A stretch of 6,264 nucleotides of DNA from Erysipelotrichaceae bacterium. GTDB taxonomy: Bacteria; Bacillota_I; Bacilli_A; Erysipelotrichales; Coprobacillaceae. The stretch spans positions 1 to 6,264 of the forward strand of contig JAJQDJ010000305.1 in assembly GCA_021202205.1 (NCBI GenBank). Reading direction: 5' to 3'. Shown piece after piece: positions 6,018 through 6,264 of the stretch; the stretch's first letter is position 1, and every line of letters begins with the position of its first letter. Below the pieces are notes generated by a model. The model was given only the letters and a program-made list of their open reading frames with translations, was not told where the DNA came from and did not search any database. The position numbers were made by a program, and so were the translations under genes.

Positions 6018-6222
6018 TTATAAAATAAATAATATTTCTTCCCCACATCTTACTTCTTATAATCAAAACGGGGATTATATAACTCTTATATTTGATAGTT
6101 TCATTAATGAAGAAGATATATCCATATCTTATAGTGGTTATCATGACACAATGTTTTCTAACTATGAAGCTATGCAATTACCAGGTTATTTTCCCTGGTA
6201 TCCTATGTCAGTCGTCTGGTAA
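6007..6222 (+). CDS. Copy 2, last fragment: M1-like beta domain remnant
   Basis: In the +1 frame relative to the main fragment, bases 6007-6222 read LYHNYKINNISSPHLTSYNQ, then DISISYSGYHDTMFSNYEAM and LPGYFPWYPM, closely matching copy 1 residues 300-366 (LYHNYKIKSLSS, DINLSYQGY, NLFSNYQAV, LPGYFPWYPM). This proves that the protein was once continuous across the frame break. The next residues, SVVW then TAA, share nothing with copy 1. No start codon with a ribosome site is present, so this piece is not expected to be made. Confidence 0.65.
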   Translation, partial: LYHNYKINNISSPHLTSYNQNGDYITLIFDSFINEEDISISYSGYHDTMFSNYEAMQLPGYFPWYPMSVVW

Positions 6223-6264
6223 AATGTCAAGAAGAAATTTAAAAGATTTTTAAATAAATTCATT
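6208..6264. other. Sequence of unknown origin after the homology break
   Basis: From about 6208 to the window end the DNA no longer resembles the matching part of copy 1 (about 4063 onward). It has stops in all three forward frames. On the minus strand a TTGACA hexamer reads at 6230-6225. It could be the end of an inserted element, a deletion joint to the next intergenic region, or simply diverged sequence; too little is visible to choose. Confidence 0.35.

Larger units (their letters stand above)
4752..6222 (+). pseudogene. Permease copy 2: paralogue of copy 1 with nonsense codon, frameshift and truncated 3' end
   Basis: The second member of the tandem pair starts 1 bp after copy 1 ends. 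Three parts align with copy 1: the N-terminal helix (4752-4889), the membrane block plus start of the ectodomain (4893-6014), and a shifted frame (about 6007-6207) ending in the shared LPGYFPWYPM. It is broken by TAA at 4890-4892 and by a frameshift near 5991-6007. Comparing nucleotides with copy 1 at about 3834-3863, copy 2 lacks 11 bases there. Right after PM (near 6207) similarity to copy 1 ends and the frame stops at TAA 6220-6222, so the rest of the ectodomain is missing. It also has an internal duplication absent from copy 1. With two nonsense-type lesions not in homopolymers, decay is more likely than sequencing error. Confidence 0.7.

Noticed and set aside
1..6264. CRISPR array, tRNA or rRNA genes, toxin-antitoxin pair, phage genes
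   Set aside because: I looked for spaced direct repeats, cloverleaf-like segments and small paired genes and found none; apart from the 9-bp repeat and the permease paralogy no repeated structure is visible.

Overview
The window is AT-rich (I estimate about 30% G+C, not computed) and every gene lies on the + strand. Codon use is low-GC, ribosome sites are strong AGGAGG types, and the order is PhoU, then an OmpR-type regulator, then a PAS-containing PhoR-type kinase. This suggests a low-GC Firmicute, perhaps a gut Erysipelotrichia/Coprobacillus-like lineage. That placement is inference from style and gene order.

Left part (1-2754): the end of a phosphate-signalling operon. It holds the C-terminal 115 codons of phoU (open at the left edge), a complete phoB/phoP response regulator (359-1063) and a phoR sensor kinase (1056-2743). 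The operon closes with a terminator hairpin that overlaps the kinase stop codon. Two lesions or variations stand out. The regulator carries a 9-bp tandem repeat that adds six residues (MDE MDE) in the loop after the phosphoacceptor Asp. The kinase is split into two frames at a run of 11 A between its phosphoacceptor His helix and its ATP-binding domain. The kinase H-box also has Ser where Pro is normal.

Right part (2844-6222): two tandem paralogous genes, 1 bp apart. Each is an ABC-2-like polytopic membrane protein fused to an extracytoplasmic beta-rich domain resembling the N-terminal part of M1 aminopeptidases (LPGYFPWYPM motif in both). Both copies are broken. Copy 1 has two single-base frameshifts in homopolymers and one in-frame TAG; repaired it would be 634 aa. 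Copy 2 has an in-frame TAA after its first membrane segment and a frameshift that matches an 11-nt deletion relative to copy 1. Copy 2 also carries an internal duplication of about 75 residues covering two membrane helices. Its homology to copy 1 stops abruptly near 6207, close to the right edge. No ATP-binding subunit is visible, so the partner ATPase, if any, lies outside the window.

The homopolymer lesions (A11, T7, A8) could be assembly or sequencing errors, phase variation or real mutations. The two nonsense codons and the 11-nt deletion in the permease pair are harder to explain as base-calling errors and favour genuine decay there. I see no tRNA, rRNA or CRISPR array, and no convincing minus-strand gene. 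I do not see strong evidence for a wholly new system. The most interesting points are the modified two-component pair and the duplicated permease/M1-like fusion family.
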